The notes beneath the pieces were generated by a model, which was not told the DNA's origin, searched no databases, and was given only the letters and a program-made list of their open reading frames with translations. A stretch of 64,000 bases of DNA from Rhodococcus sp. 06-235-1A (GTDB lineage Bacteria > Actinomycetota > Actinomycetes > Mycobacteriales > Mycobacteriaceae): contig NZ_NOYI01000027.1 in NCBI RefSeq assembly GCF_002258785.1, forward strand, positions 62,001 to 126,000, written 5' to 3'. The translations under genes were made by a program, and so were the position numbers. The stretch's first letter is position 1; every line of letters begins with the position of its first letter. Shown here in pieces: positions 49,882-58,027 of this stretch.

Positions 49882-50640
49882 TCAGGCGGGGACGAAGCGG
49901 TCGCGTCGCAGAACTGGAACGACGTCGCTGCCGTTCAGTTCTGCAGCAATCGAGACGTCCCGCGGATATCCGGCGTCGATCAGTTCTCGCCCACTCGAAC
50001 ATGCTTCGAGGGCTGCCGGGAGTTCGGCCTCGATTGCTGTCCATGCGGCACCAACCATCCGGGCTTCGGGCGAAAGCGTCCGGCATCGCCCGTGACCAGC
50101 GATAGCACTGATCAGGGCACCGGCACCCCATAGATCCTCGACGGCCGGGCGTAGTGTCCCATCAGGCCACTTCTCGCCTGCGGCGATGACCGAGATCCGA
50201 GCGCCGTCGGCGAATTCTGCAGCAACCCACTGCGCGATCGCGTCGACGTTTCGTAGACACCCGCCGACAACGCACGAGACCGCCTCGGCCAATTCGTAAC
50301 AGATGGTCGACCCGTTCGGCGAGGGCAACACGAGCCGCTCGGGTTTCGACGCTCGATCACGGATGGTCGGCGAGGACAGGCTGATCTGACCTCCTCGAGC
50401 GACGGATCGGCCGACCGCAAGAACGGCATCGTTGTGCTGCGCGTAGGCCTGTGCCTCGTCGCCCCGCACCCGGAAGGGCAATACCGTGATGCCGGCGTCC
50501 AGCGCCACGCTCAATGTCGTGGTGAACGACAACACATCCACCACGACTGCTAGATCACATTCGGGCGCAACAGCCTTCGCGCCCGACAATCCCCACTCGA
50601 ACCGTATGTCGTACGACAATTGTCGGTGTGCAGAATTCAC
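49882..50640 (-). CDS. 2-phosphosulfolactate phosphatase-like protein (ComB family)
   Basis: 252 residues matching ComB: LAVVVDVLSFTTTLSVALDAG near the N-terminus (Asp35 in VVDVLSF), LVLPSPNGSTICYEL, SVIAAGEKWPDGTLRPAVEDLWGAGALISAI. In methanogens ComB removes phosphate from 2-phosphosulfolactate in coenzyme M synthesis. Bacterial homologues occur in species without coenzyme M, and their substrate is unclear. Here, next to many organosulfur genes, a role in sulfolactate or related sulfonate metabolism is plausible. It lies upstream of osmC on the same strand. Confidence 0.85.
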   Translation of the reverse strand: MNSAHRQLSYDIRFEWGLSGAKAVAPECDLAVVVDVLSFTTTLSVALDAGITVLPFRVRGDEAQAYAQHNDAVLAVGRSVARGGQISLSSPTIRDRASKPERLVLPSPNGSTICYELAEAVSCVVGGCLRNVDAIAQWVAAEFADGARISVIAAGEKWPDGTLRPAVEDLWGAGALISAIAGHGRCRTLSPEARMVGAAWTAIEAELPAALEACSSGRELIDAGYPRDVSIAAELNGSDVVPVLRRDRFVPA

Positions 50641-50776
50641 CGCGGTGATGCTACCTGCGCGCGGTCGCGAATCCGTGCCGCTATCGGCCTCGTCGTTCTC
50701 CGTCAGATGCTCCGATGTCCTGTCAACCCATCGACTCCGGATGATTCTGACTGTGTGCGGAAGGGTCGTCTCGCCC

Positions 50777-50782
50777 TACAGT
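50777..50782 (+). promoter_or_regulatory. -10 box of a leaderless sugar ABC operon
   Basis: TACAGT ends 7 nt before the GTG at 50790, which fits transcription starting at the first base of the start codon. The -35 region (near 50754) is weak. Confidence 0.6.
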
Positions 50783-50789
50783 TCATCGA

Positions 50790-51677
50790 GTGCCGTCGAC
50801 GCTTCACCGTTCCGCCCGCCGAGAGACCGTGGCGGGATATCTCTTTCTGTTGCCGAGCCTGTTCGGTGTCGTGCTGTTCCTGCTCGTCCCGATCGCAGTG
50901 GTGATCTGGCTCGCCTTCCAGAAGTGGGACCTGATCGGTGACCCGTCGTTCGTGGGTTTCGACAATGTCAGCTCCGTGTTCCAGGACGGCCGATTCGCTC
51001 ATTCCCTCCTTGTCACAACCGTATTCGTCGCCGTCGCGTTGCCCGCGCAGACGGTCGTCGGACTGTTTCTCGGTACTTTGCTGGCTCGCGGAGACCGAGG
51101 TGCGAGCGTATTTCGAGTGATACTGCTGCTGCCGTGGGTGTGTGCGCCGTTGGCACTCGGTGTAGTGTGGAAATGGATTGTCGCGCCGACGGACGGACTG
51201 CTCAATACCGTCATCGGGCACCGCATCGAATGGTTGGCAGAGCCGAAACTGGTTCTGCCCGTGCTGATCTTCGTCAGTGTGTGGACCAACGTCGGTTACG
51301 TATCACTCTTCTTTGCTGCCGGTCTCGGTGCCATCCCGCACGACATCGTCGAGGCGAGCCGGATCGATGGGGCCAACACCTGGCAGCAATTCCGCCACAT
51401 CAAGCTTCCGCTGCTGCGCCCGACCACGTTCTTCGTTCTGGTGACCGGAATGATCGGCTCTTTTCAGATCTTCGATACCGCGTACGCCCTGGCTCCCAAC
51501 GGGGGACCGCAGCGGGCTGCCGACGTCGTCAGCGGGCGTATCTACTACGAGGCGTTCAGTTCTTTTCATTTCGGTAACGCCGCTGTGATGGCCCTGGTCC
51601 TGTTCTTCGTGCTGGCTGTTTTCACAGTTGCGCAGCAGCGATACTTCTCTCGCCGAACCAGCTACGAGCTCAGCTGA
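50790..51677 (+). CDS. Carbohydrate-type ABC permease, MalF/UgpA family
   Basis: 295 residues with six helices and a C-terminal coupling loop, VEASRIDGANTWQQFRHIKLPLLRPT. The family pattern YLFLLPSLFGVVLFLLVPI and FVGFDNVSSVF is clear. The GTG start is leaderless. The stop and the next ATG share one base (TGATG). It forms a permease pair with the MalG-type subunit downstream; the substrate is a sugar, glycerol-phosphate ester or similar. Confidence 0.92.
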   Translation: MPSTLHRSARRETVAGYLFLLPSLFGVVLFLLVPIAVVIWLAFQKWDLIGDPSFVGFDNVSSVFQDGRFAHSLLVTTVFVAVALPAQTVVGLFLGTLLARGDRGASVFRVILLLPWVCAPLALGVVWKWIVAPTDGLLNTVIGHRIEWLAEPKLVLPVLIFVSVWTNVGYVSLFFAAGLGAIPHDIVEASRIDGANTWQQFRHIKLPLLRPTTFFVLVTGMIGSFQIFDTAYALAPNGGPQRAADVVSGRIYYEAFSSFHFGNAAVMALVLFFVLAVFTVAQQRYFSRRTSYELS

Positions 51678-52516
51678 TGGCGACTCCGGCGTTCTCGAAA
51701 CGTCATACGTCCACTGCCGTGGTGTACGTGATGCTGACCGCAGCCGCCCTGCTGATTCTGGTGCCGTTCCTGCTCAGTTTTCTCACCTCGTTCAAGACTG
51801 CCCGCCAGTTCGCCGGCACCGCGCCTACCTCGTTGCCTTCACCGCCGTCGACCGAGTCCTACTCACAGTTGCTCGGCAGCGGGTCGTTCGGACGCGCGAT
51901 TCTGGTGACCGTCGCAGTAGCCGCGACCATCGTGATCGCACAGGTGACCTTCTCGATCATGGCCGCCTATGCCTTTGCACGACTGCATTTTCCGGGTCGT
52001 GACGTCTTGTTCTGGGTGTACCTTTCGACCATGATGGTTCCGGCGATCGTCACGCTGATCCCTCTGTACGCGATATTTTCGCAAACCGGTCTTCGAAACA
52101 CGTTCTGGTCGTTGGTACTACCGACGATGTTCGGGTCGCCCTACGCCATCTTTCTGCTGCGTCAGCATTTCCTACGTATCCCGGAGGACCTGCTGGCGGC
52201 GGCCCGACTCGACGGAGCTGGACATCTGCGTACCCTGTGGCACATCGTGATTCCGGTGAGCAGGCCGATCATCGCAACCCTCGTGGTCATCACCGTCGTC
52301 ACGCACTGGAACAACTTCCTGTGGCCGCTGATCATCACCAGCGGGGAGCGCTGGCAGGTGATCACTGTGGCGACGGCGAATCTGCAAAGCCAATACAACG
52401 GAAATTGGACTTTGGTGATGGCAGCGACGACGGTCGCCATCGTGCCGCTGGTCGCGCTGTTCATCGCATTCCACAAACACATCGTCGACTCGCTGGCGAT
52501 CCGCGGATTCAACTGA
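51677..52516 (+). CDS. Carbohydrate-type ABC permease, MalG/UgpE family
   Basis: 279 residues, six helices, coupling loop AAARLDGAGHLRTLWHIVIPVSRPI, and the typical FLTSFKTARQFAGTAPTSLPSPPS near the first periplasmic loop. It ends 14 nt before the binding-protein gene. No ATPase gene is present in this operon, so the complex must borrow a shared ATPase (MsiK-like) encoded elsewhere, as is known for many actinobacterial sugar importers. Confidence 0.92.
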   Translation: MATPAFSKRHTSTAVVYVMLTAAALLILVPFLLSFLTSFKTARQFAGTAPTSLPSPPSTESYSQLLGSGSFGRAILVTVAVAATIVIAQVTFSIMAAYAFARLHFPGRDVLFWVYLSTMMVPAIVTLIPLYAIFSQTGLRNTFWSLVLPTMFGSPYAIFLLRQHFLRIPEDLLAAARLDGAGHLRTLWHIVIPVSRPIIATLVVITVVTHWNNFLWPLIITSGERWQVITVATANLQSQYNGNWTLVMAATTVAIVPLVALFIAFHKHIVDSLAIRGFN

Positions 52517-52530
52517 GGAGGGGAAATTAG

Positions 52531-53856
52531 ATGCAGCGCAACTATTTCAAAAGGGTAGTCGGTATTGTCGGTGCGTTGACACTGGCCGCAGGGCTGACTG
52601 CATGCGGATCGGGAGACGACAGTGACGCGGGTACTGTCACGTTCCGAATCTGGAGCGACGACGCTGTCGCCGCCGCCTACGAGGCGTCGTTCGACGAGTT
52701 CACGAAGCAGAATCCCGATATCACCGTCCAGGTGAATCAGGTTCCGTGGGTGAACTACTGGGACAAGCTGCGAGCAGACCTGTCCGGCGGCGGCGGTGAC
52801 GACATCTTCTGGGTCAACGCGCCGAACTTCAGTAGCTACGCTGACAACGGCAGCCTGGTGGACGTCAGCGAAGCTCTGCCCGATGCCGTCTCAGGATTCG
52901 AGGACACCGCGGTTCGCCAGTACACACGCAACGATTCGCTATGGGGCGTGCCCCAGCTCATCGACGGTGGAAAAGTGCTGTACTACAACAAGAAGCTCGT
53001 CGCCGATGCGGGTGTCGATCTGGAAAACTTGACTTGGGATCCGAAAAACGTCGCAGCTGACACCTTCCTTCCGGCGCTTCGCAAGCTCACCGTGGACTCT
53101 GCCGGGCGGACGGCAGAGCAACCGGGTTTCGACGGATCCCAGGTGACGCAGTACGGATTCAACGCCGCCTACGATTTCGATGCCATCCTCGGTAACTTCA
53201 TCGGCTCGAACGGTGGTCTGTACCAGGAGGACGGCAAGTACGTCTTCGGGAGCAACGAAAAGGCTATCGAGGCAATTCAGTACGCCGTAGGACTTGTCGA
53301 TGACAGCAAGGTCGCGCCGTCGGCTGCGGACACCAACGACAACGCCGACTTCAGCGTCGACCAATTTCTGCAGGGCAAGCTCGCGGTGTTCGAGTCCGGA
53401 GCCTACAACTTGGCCAAGATCGACGAAGGTGCCGACTTCGAGTGGGGACTGGCTCCCATCCCTGCCGGACCGGCGGGCCGAATCCCGGTTACCAACAGCG
53501 TCATCGCTGCAGCCAATGCGAAGTCCGGGAACAACGAGTCGGTGCAGAAGGTGCTCGCCTGGATCGGTAGCTCCGAAGGCAGCGCTGCCCTCGGTGCCAG
53601 CGGTTCGTTGATCCCGGCGGTGACCGGAGCGCAGCAGTCCTACTTCGACTACTGGAGTGGAAAAGGCGTCGACGCGAGCGTGTTCCCGAAAGCCGTGCAG
53701 GAGGGCGTGCTCGAGAACGACCCGGTTCCGGGAGCGCAGGCAGCGGCTGCCGATATCGACTCCGCATTCAAGGAAATCTTCGCCGGACGGGCAGGATCGA
53801 TTCCCGAAGCGCTCACGGCAGCGCAGGACGCCGCGAACGAACAGATCTCGGGTTAG
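52531..53856 (+). CDS. Carbohydrate-type ABC substrate-binding lipoprotein (SBP family 1)
   Basis: 441 residues. The signal peptide ends in GLTAC (Cys27), followed by GSGDDSDAGTVTFRIWSDD. Family-1 marks are FTKQNPDITVQVNQVPWVNYWDKLRADLSGGGGDDIFWVN and LQGKLAVFESGAYNLAKI. A GGAGGGG ribosome site lies 7 nt upstream. It completes the binding-protein plus two-permease operon; the ligand is not deducible. Confidence 0.92.
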   Translation: MQRNYFKRVVGIVGALTLAAGLTACGSGDDSDAGTVTFRIWSDDAVAAAYEASFDEFTKQNPDITVQVNQVPWVNYWDKLRADLSGGGGDDIFWVNAPNFSSYADNGSLVDVSEALPDAVSGFEDTAVRQYTRNDSLWGVPQLIDGGKVLYYNKKLVADAGVDLENLTWDPKNVAADTFLPALRKLTVDSAGRTAEQPGFDGSQVTQYGFNAAYDFDAILGNFIGSNGGLYQEDGKYVFGSNEKAIEAIQYAVGLVDDSKVAPSAADTNDNADFSVDQFLQGKLAVFESGAYNLAKIDEGADFEWGLAPIPAGPAGRIPVTNSVIAAANAKSGNNESVQKVLAWIGSSEGSAALGASGSLIPAVTGAQQSYFDYWSGKGVDASVFPKAVQEGVLENDPVPGAQAAAADIDSAFKEIFAGRAGSIPEALTAAQDAANEQISG

Positions 53857-54005
53857 GCATGAGAGCGGGAGAGGGTGGATCGATCAGGGTTCAGGGGCAC
53901 GACACGGCCGTGAGACTGCTGTCGAGAGCGCGTGTCGACGATGGAAGCTAACGATCGGGTCTCGACTCGCGTGGGGTACGGCCACGCACGATCTACGATG
54001 GCCTC

Positions 54006-54530
54006 ATGACTGCCGATCCGACCACGCCCGCACCGTCGACCAGCTCGGCGAACTGGAAGAGGCGGGGCATCCTCGTCGGAGCCGGCATCGTCCTGTTGTT
54101 GATCGCGTACTTCATCCTGGCGGCATTTCTTCCGCGCTGGTGGAGTCTGCGGGTCGAAGAACTGGCCGACCGCACGTTCACCAAGGGCATTCTGTGGGGC
54201 TTGCTGTTCGGGATCGTCTGTACGTTCGCGCCGCTGGTGTTCTTCTGGAGCGCCTGGTCGGTCCGCAAGGGTCGAGCGGGTAAGCAACTGGCCATCGGAT
54301 CCGTGATTCTGGCTGTCGTCACGGCGATTCCGAACCTGTTGACGCTCACCATCGTTCTCGGCACCAGCAACGCGGCCCACGCAGGTGAACGCACCCTCGA
54401 CACCAGTGCGCCTGGCTTCCGCGGCGCAACAGCACTCGGCGCGATCATCGCCGTGGTTCTGGTTGCTTTGTTGGTCTTCGTGGTGGTGCGGCGAAACCGC
54501 CGCCGTCGAGTTGCCGCTCTGTCGCAGTAA
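54006..54530 (+). CDS. Membrane protein with four helices, unknown function
   Basis: 174 residues: a Pro/Thr-rich cytoplasmic N-terminus, helices near 22-40, 60-82, 95-115 and 145-165, and a basic tail RRNRRRR. No family recognised. A TACGAT box (53994-53999) 6 nt before the ATG indicates a leaderless start, so it has its own promoter. Upstream (53857-54005) only this promoter is seen. Confidence 0.75.
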   Translation: MTADPTTPAPSTSSANWKRRGILVGAGIVLLLIAYFILAAFLPRWWSLRVEELADRTFTKGILWGLLFGIVCTFAPLVFFWSAWSVRKGRAGKQLAIGSVILAVVTAIPNLLTLTIVLGTSNAAHAGERTLDTSAPGFRGATALGAIIAVVLVALLVFVVVRRNRRRRVAALSQ

Positions 54531-54685
54531 TCGTCTGCTTGAGCAGCACGGCGCGAAAGTCGTGTGAAACACCCAGGCGGTCGGCGCTTCCTTCGGTGAA
54601 CTGTGCTCGGCACTCCCCGGTGGTACTCCACCTTCGCCAGTCGTGCTGTGCACCTAGCAATTTACCGTTAGTGTTGATTCTTGTC

Positions 54686-55129
54686 ATGAACGAAACATGT
54701 TTGCTCTGTGCGGAAGTGACCGGGAAGATCGAACTGCCCGGTGGTCTTCTTGCCGTATCGAACAGTGTTGTTGCGTTTCACCTTCCGGAACAGTCGATCG
54801 ACGGCCGCGTGCTTCGGGGACATTCGATGGTATCGCCGATTCGGCACACCCCGAACTTCGGGACTCTGACCGACGTGGAAGCGGCCAAGGTAGGGCAGAC
54901 GGTCACGGCGGTCTCACGCACCCTCACACGGCTCGGTGCCGAGTCCGTGTATGTCGCGGCGATCGGGCACAGTCATCCCCACCTGCATGTGCACGTCATT
55001 CCTCGGTGGCCGGGTGTCGATGCGTCGGTCGAGTGGTTCGCAGTTCGGGATGAGCCTGGGCCACACAGGGTCGATCGGCTCGGTGCCGAGAGCTTCGCAG
55101 CCGAGATGAAGCGTCTGATGCTCGCCTGA
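54686..55129 (+). CDS. HIT-family nucleotide hydrolase/transferase
   Basis: 147 residues with the histidine triad as HPHLHVHVIPRW (His99, His101, His103) and a family-like N-terminus with Cys5-x2-Cys8 (CLLC), which in HIT proteins often binds zinc with later His. HIT enzymes act on AMP-linked substrates such as AppppA or adenosine phosphosulfate; the last is a natural thought in this window but cannot be shown. The ATG at 54686 fits the HIT start; the longer frame is Cys-rich nonsense. Confidence 0.85.
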   Translation: MNETCLLCAEVTGKIELPGGLLAVSNSVVAFHLPEQSIDGRVLRGHSMVSPIRHTPNFGTLTDVEAAKVGQTVTAVSRTLTRLGAESVYVAAIGHSHPHLHVHVIPRWPGVDASVEWFAVRDEPGPHRVDRLGAESFAAEMKRLMLA

Positions 55130-55131
55130 CG

Positions 55132-55611
55132 TCAGGCGCTGCGCAATACCGACGGCTCGGTGATGATGCGGATTCCGGGCTCCGGGTCGAAGCGGTAGCC
55201 GGTTCCTCTGACCGTGGTGATCAGTCGACCGAACTGGCCGAGTTTGGTGCGCACCCTCGACAGGTGGACGTCGACGCTGCGTCCACCGTCGGATGTGTTG
55301 AGTTCGGATCTCGCAACGACGACGCGTGGATGCTGAGCCAGATACGCGAAGATCTCGAACTCGGTGTGACTGAGCCTCACGCTCTTGCCGCTCAGGATCA
55401 CATCACGCGCGGGCAGGTCGATCACCAGCGGCGCATTCAGCTGATTTGCTTGCACATCGAAGCGAGTGAGGATTTTCGCTTGCGGCGCAAAACCTTTGGT
55501 AACACTGCGGACTGCCTCGGCGAGTGCGTGCAATTGTGGGCGGGTCAATCCCCGCAGAGAAGAAGTGCCGGAATCCGAGATCCGGACGATGACTGTGGCT
55601 TCGGTGCTCAT
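55132..55611 (-). CDS. Winged-helix (OmpR/PhoB C-terminal type) transcriptional regulator
   Basis: 159 residues. The C-terminal half is a PhoB-type winged helix (LSHTEFEIFAYLAQHPRVVVARSEL, then VDVHLSRVRTKLGQFGRLITTVRGTGYRF). It has no receiver domain; the N-terminal half is short and of unknown type (VIVRISDSGTSSLRGLTRPQLHALAEAV). The ATG at 55611 gives a compact protein; the frame continues to 56085 but overlaps the divergent GNAT. A perfect palindrome at 55688 upstream may be its operator. Confidence 0.85.
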   Translation of the reverse strand: MSTEATVIVRISDSGTSSLRGLTRPQLHALAEAVRSVTKGFAPQAKILTRFDVQANQLNAPLVIDLPARDVILSGKSVRLSHTEFEIFAYLAQHPRVVVARSELNTSDGGRSVDVHLSRVRTKLGQFGRLITTVRGTGYRFDPEPGIRIITEPSVLRSA

Positions 55612-55687
55612 GGCTGGTCGGCTCCTGTGACAAGTGTGTGCTGCGGATACTGGGCAGTTGGTCAGCGTGGGCAGCGACAGTTCTTGT

Positions 55688-55704
55688 TCACCCTCACAGG
55701 GTGA
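55688..55704. promoter_or_regulatory. Palindrome TCACCCT-CAC-AGGGTGA
   Basis: Seven-base perfect arms around CAC, in the gap between the divergent winged-helix regulator and GNAT genes, 77 bp from the regulator ATG. A likely operator for auto-control and for the GNAT gene. Confidence 0.55.
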
Positions 55705-55740
55705 TCGACGGCGGGCTCGTGCGCCAGAGATGCGCTCACC

Positions 55741-56289
55741 GTGATCGCAATTGTTGACCCCGTGAGCGCCGTCGTGTTGCGATCGGGTGTGACCGATGTA
55801 TGCCAACCACGAACCGAACTCACGATCCGTGCCGTCGACTGGGATCATTCCGACGCCGAAGCGCTGCGCGCAGCGATGGCCGCCGAGGTAGGTCCCCGTT
55901 ACGCCGACCGAGCCGCTCTGATGGCGAAGACCCAGGCCAACGCCGTCGACGAGAGCAGTGTGCATCGCACGTTCCTCGTATATCGCCGTGACTCGGAGGG
56001 TGTAGAGCAGGCCGTCGGACATGCGGCGCTGCGGTGGAACGGTTCCGATCTCGAGCTCAAGCGGATGTTCGTTCATCCCGACCATCGCGGCACAGGGGTA
56101 TCGACCGCCCTGTTGGCGGCGTCGGAGAATGCCGCCCGTGACCAGGGCCTGTCACGATTGATACTGCAGACCGGAGACCGGCAGCCCGACGCAGTGCGAC
56201 TGTACGAGAAGAGCGGTTACGCCCGAATCCCGGTGTTTCCTCCCTACGAGGTGCTGCCGTTCTCGAACACCTTCGAGAAGCGTTTGTAA
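55741..56289 (+). CDS. GNAT family N-acetyltransferase
   Basis: 182 residues from GTG. It has the acetyl-CoA loop VHPDHRGTGVSTALLAASENAARDQG and QTGDRQPDAVRLYEKSGYARI. An internal in-frame GTG at about 55790 is a possible later start, because the first 17 residues look unstructured. It shares plan and C-terminal style with 19472-19996. It ends directly against the convergent methionine aminopeptidase gene. Confidence 0.82.
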   Translation: MIAIVDPVSAVVLRSGVTDVCQPRTELTIRAVDWDHSDAEALRAAMAAEVGPRYADRAALMAKTQANAVDESSVHRTFLVYRRDSEGVEQAVGHAALRWNGSDLELKRMFVHPDHRGTGVSTALLAASENAARDQGLSRLILQTGDRQPDAVRLYEKSGYARIPVFPPYEVLPFSNTFEKRL

Positions 56290-57057
56290 CTAGACACGCA
56301 CGGTCATGATCTCGGCACCGTCGTCGGTGATGATGACCGTGTGCTCACTGTGCGCGGTGCGGCATCCCGTCGTGCTGCGTAGCGTCCATCCGTCGGTGTC
56401 GGTGACGAGTTCGTCGGTGTCTTCCATGATCCACGGCTCGAGTGCCAACATCAGGCCGGGGCGAAGGCCGTAGCCGCGGCCCGGGCGTCCGTTGTTGGAC
56501 ACATGTGGGTCCTGATGCATCGTGGACCCGATACCGTGACCGCCGAACTGCATGTTGATCGGGTAGCCGGCCTCGTGGAGGACCGTGCCGATGGCGTGCG
56601 AGATGTCGCCGATCTTGTTTCCCGGCCGCGCTGCAGCGATTCCCGCGGCCAGTGCCCGTTCGGTGGCGTCGATCATCGCGGTGTCTTCTTTTCGGGGCTC
56701 GCCGACGACGAAGCTGATGGCGGAGTCCGCTGCCACGCCGCCGAGGACCACGGCGAGATCGAGAGTCAGCAGATCGCCGTCGGTCAGCGCATAGTCGTGC
56801 GGAAGGCCATGCAGCACAGCATCGTTGACGGAGGTACAGATGTAGTGGCCGAACGGACCGCGGCCGAAGGACGGTGCGTAGTCGACGTAGCAGGACGTTG
56901 CCCCGGCCCCGAGGATGATGTCTTTGGTCCACTCGTCGATCTCGAGCAGGTTGGTGCCGACGGTGGCACGCTCGCGGACGGTCTGGAGAATCTCGGCGAC
57001 CAATGCTCCCGATTTGCGTGCGAGGGGGATCTTGCTCGGCGGGAGAATTTCGATCAT
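56290..57057 (-). CDS. map: Methionine aminopeptidase, type I
   Basis: 255 residues that remove the N-terminal Met from new proteins with a two-metal centre. Metal ligands are visible: Asp in LTLDLAVVLGGVAADSAI (two Asp), His in GGHGIG, Glu in LALEPWI and Glu in SEHTVII. His in ICTSVNDAVLHGLP matches the substrate-binding His. The promoter region (57058-57107) carries an unusual repeat of ATAACTATACC. A likely second, regulated Map besides the housekeeping copy, but that is inference. Confidence 0.92.
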   Translation of the reverse strand: MIEILPPSKIPLARKSGALVAEILQTVRERATVGTNLLEIDEWTKDIILGAGATSCYVDYAPSFGRGPFGHYICTSVNDAVLHGLPHDYALTDGDLLTLDLAVVLGGVAADSAISFVVGEPRKEDTAMIDATERALAAGIAAARPGNKIGDISHAIGTVLHEAGYPINMQFGGHGIGSTMHQDPHVSNNGRPGRGYGLRPGLMLALEPWIMEDTDELVTDTDGWTLRSTTGCRTAHSEHTVIITDDGAEIMTVRV

Positions 57058-57081
57058 GGGGCGCCTTTCGTGGGTTATGCG

Positions 57082-57106
57082 ATAACTATACCGGTATAAC
57101 TATACC
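57082..57106. promoter_or_regulatory. Repeated operator in the map promoter
   Basis: Two direct repeats of ATAACTATACC (57082-57092 and 57096-57106) surround and share the perfect palindrome TATACCGGTATA (57087-57098). On the minus strand these give TATAGTTAT boxes 30-50 nt before the map ATG. It looks like a repressor site overlapping the -10/-35, with an AT-rich content unlike the neighbourhood. Confidence 0.6.
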
Positions 57107-57107
57107 T

Positions 57108-57980
57108 CTAGGTCGGGGTGCTGCAGACTCGGAACCCGATATGGCCAGTGGACGTGTCCTCGGACGCCCCTGAGCGAGCCGACGTGCGATAGCGTCGACA
57201 GTAACTGTCGTGACACAGGTGCGATCCGCCGCGGATCACCCCGCGCAGGTCGCGGCGGGACGCATCGAACACGCCCGTCGTCCACTCCCACACGTTGCCG
57301 GTGCACTCGTACAGGCCGTATCCGTTGGGATCGAATGTTCTTGTAGCGCAGGTGTACACAGTGTCCGATGTCGAGCCGGGAAAGACGCCGCGCCAGGTCT
57401 TCATGCGTGAGAGATCCGGTTCGCTGCCCCATGGGAACGGTTGTTGCTCGAGTCCGCCTCTCGCCGCGAACTCCCACTGCGCCTCGGAAGGCAGCGCTGT
57501 CCCGGACCACGCGCAGAATGCCGCGGCGTCGCGTCGGGACACGTGAGTCACCGGGTGCTCCGGCAGGTCGCGGACGGCGTCGAGCAACGATTGCGGCCCG
57601 GCCGGTACCCGCCAGGTCGCGCCTGGAACGACGCGCCACCAGGGGGTCTCGGGAACAACGGGGGACCGGTCCGCGGCGGGGAGGGTGCCCGCGAACACGA
57701 GGGAATCTCCGAAGGTCTCCGCGTCTGTGACGAACCCGGTGGCATCGACGAACAACGCGAACTCGCGCACCGTCACCGTGGTGATACCGATGGAGAAGCT
57801 GTTCACGGCAACTCGGCGCACCGGTCCCTCCAGGTCTTCGGGATAGCTGAGTGGATCGTCGCTACCCATCGCAAACACAGTTCCGTTCAGGTCCACCATC
57901 GCGGGCGGTGTACCGGACCTCGACGTGCTGGTCGGGGCAGCCGCGATTCCGTTGCGATCGGGTGTACAGCATCCGGACAT
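57108..57980 (-). CDS. Formylglycine-generating enzyme (FGE/SUMF1 family)
   Basis: 290 residues. Copper/catalytic Cys256 and Cys261 are in GGSHLCHDSYCRRYR, with the family stretches LPSEAQWEFAARGG, PNGYGLYECTGNVWEWTTG and the C-terminal GHIGFRV. FGE oxidises the active-site Cys of sulfatases (CxPxR) to formylglycine using O2. Its target is encoded divergently 47 nt away. I chose the ATG giving MSGCCTPDRNG; the open frame continues to 58115 only inside the sulfatase gene. Confidence 0.92.
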   Translation of the reverse strand: MSGCCTPDRNGIAAAPTSTSRSGTPPAMVDLNGTVFAMGSDDPLSYPEDLEGPVRRVAVNSFSIGITTVTVREFALFVDATGFVTDAETFGDSLVFAGTLPAADRSPVVPETPWWRVVPGATWRVPAGPQSLLDAVRDLPEHPVTHVSRRDAAAFCAWSGTALPSEAQWEFAARGGLEQQPFPWGSEPDLSRMKTWRGVFPGSTSDTVYTCATRTFDPNGYGLYECTGNVWEWTTGVFDASRRDLRGVIRGGSHLCHDSYCRRYRTSARSGASEDTSTGHIGFRVCSTPT

Positions 57981-58027
57981 GTCTTCATGATCGCATCCTG
58001 TGCCGAACGATGTGCTAGGCAATAACA

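Noticed and set aside
55737..55745. TCACCGTGA next to the GNAT start
   Set aside because: Only the TCA-N3-TGA core is present, which is expected several times by chance in 64 kb, and the flanks do not match.
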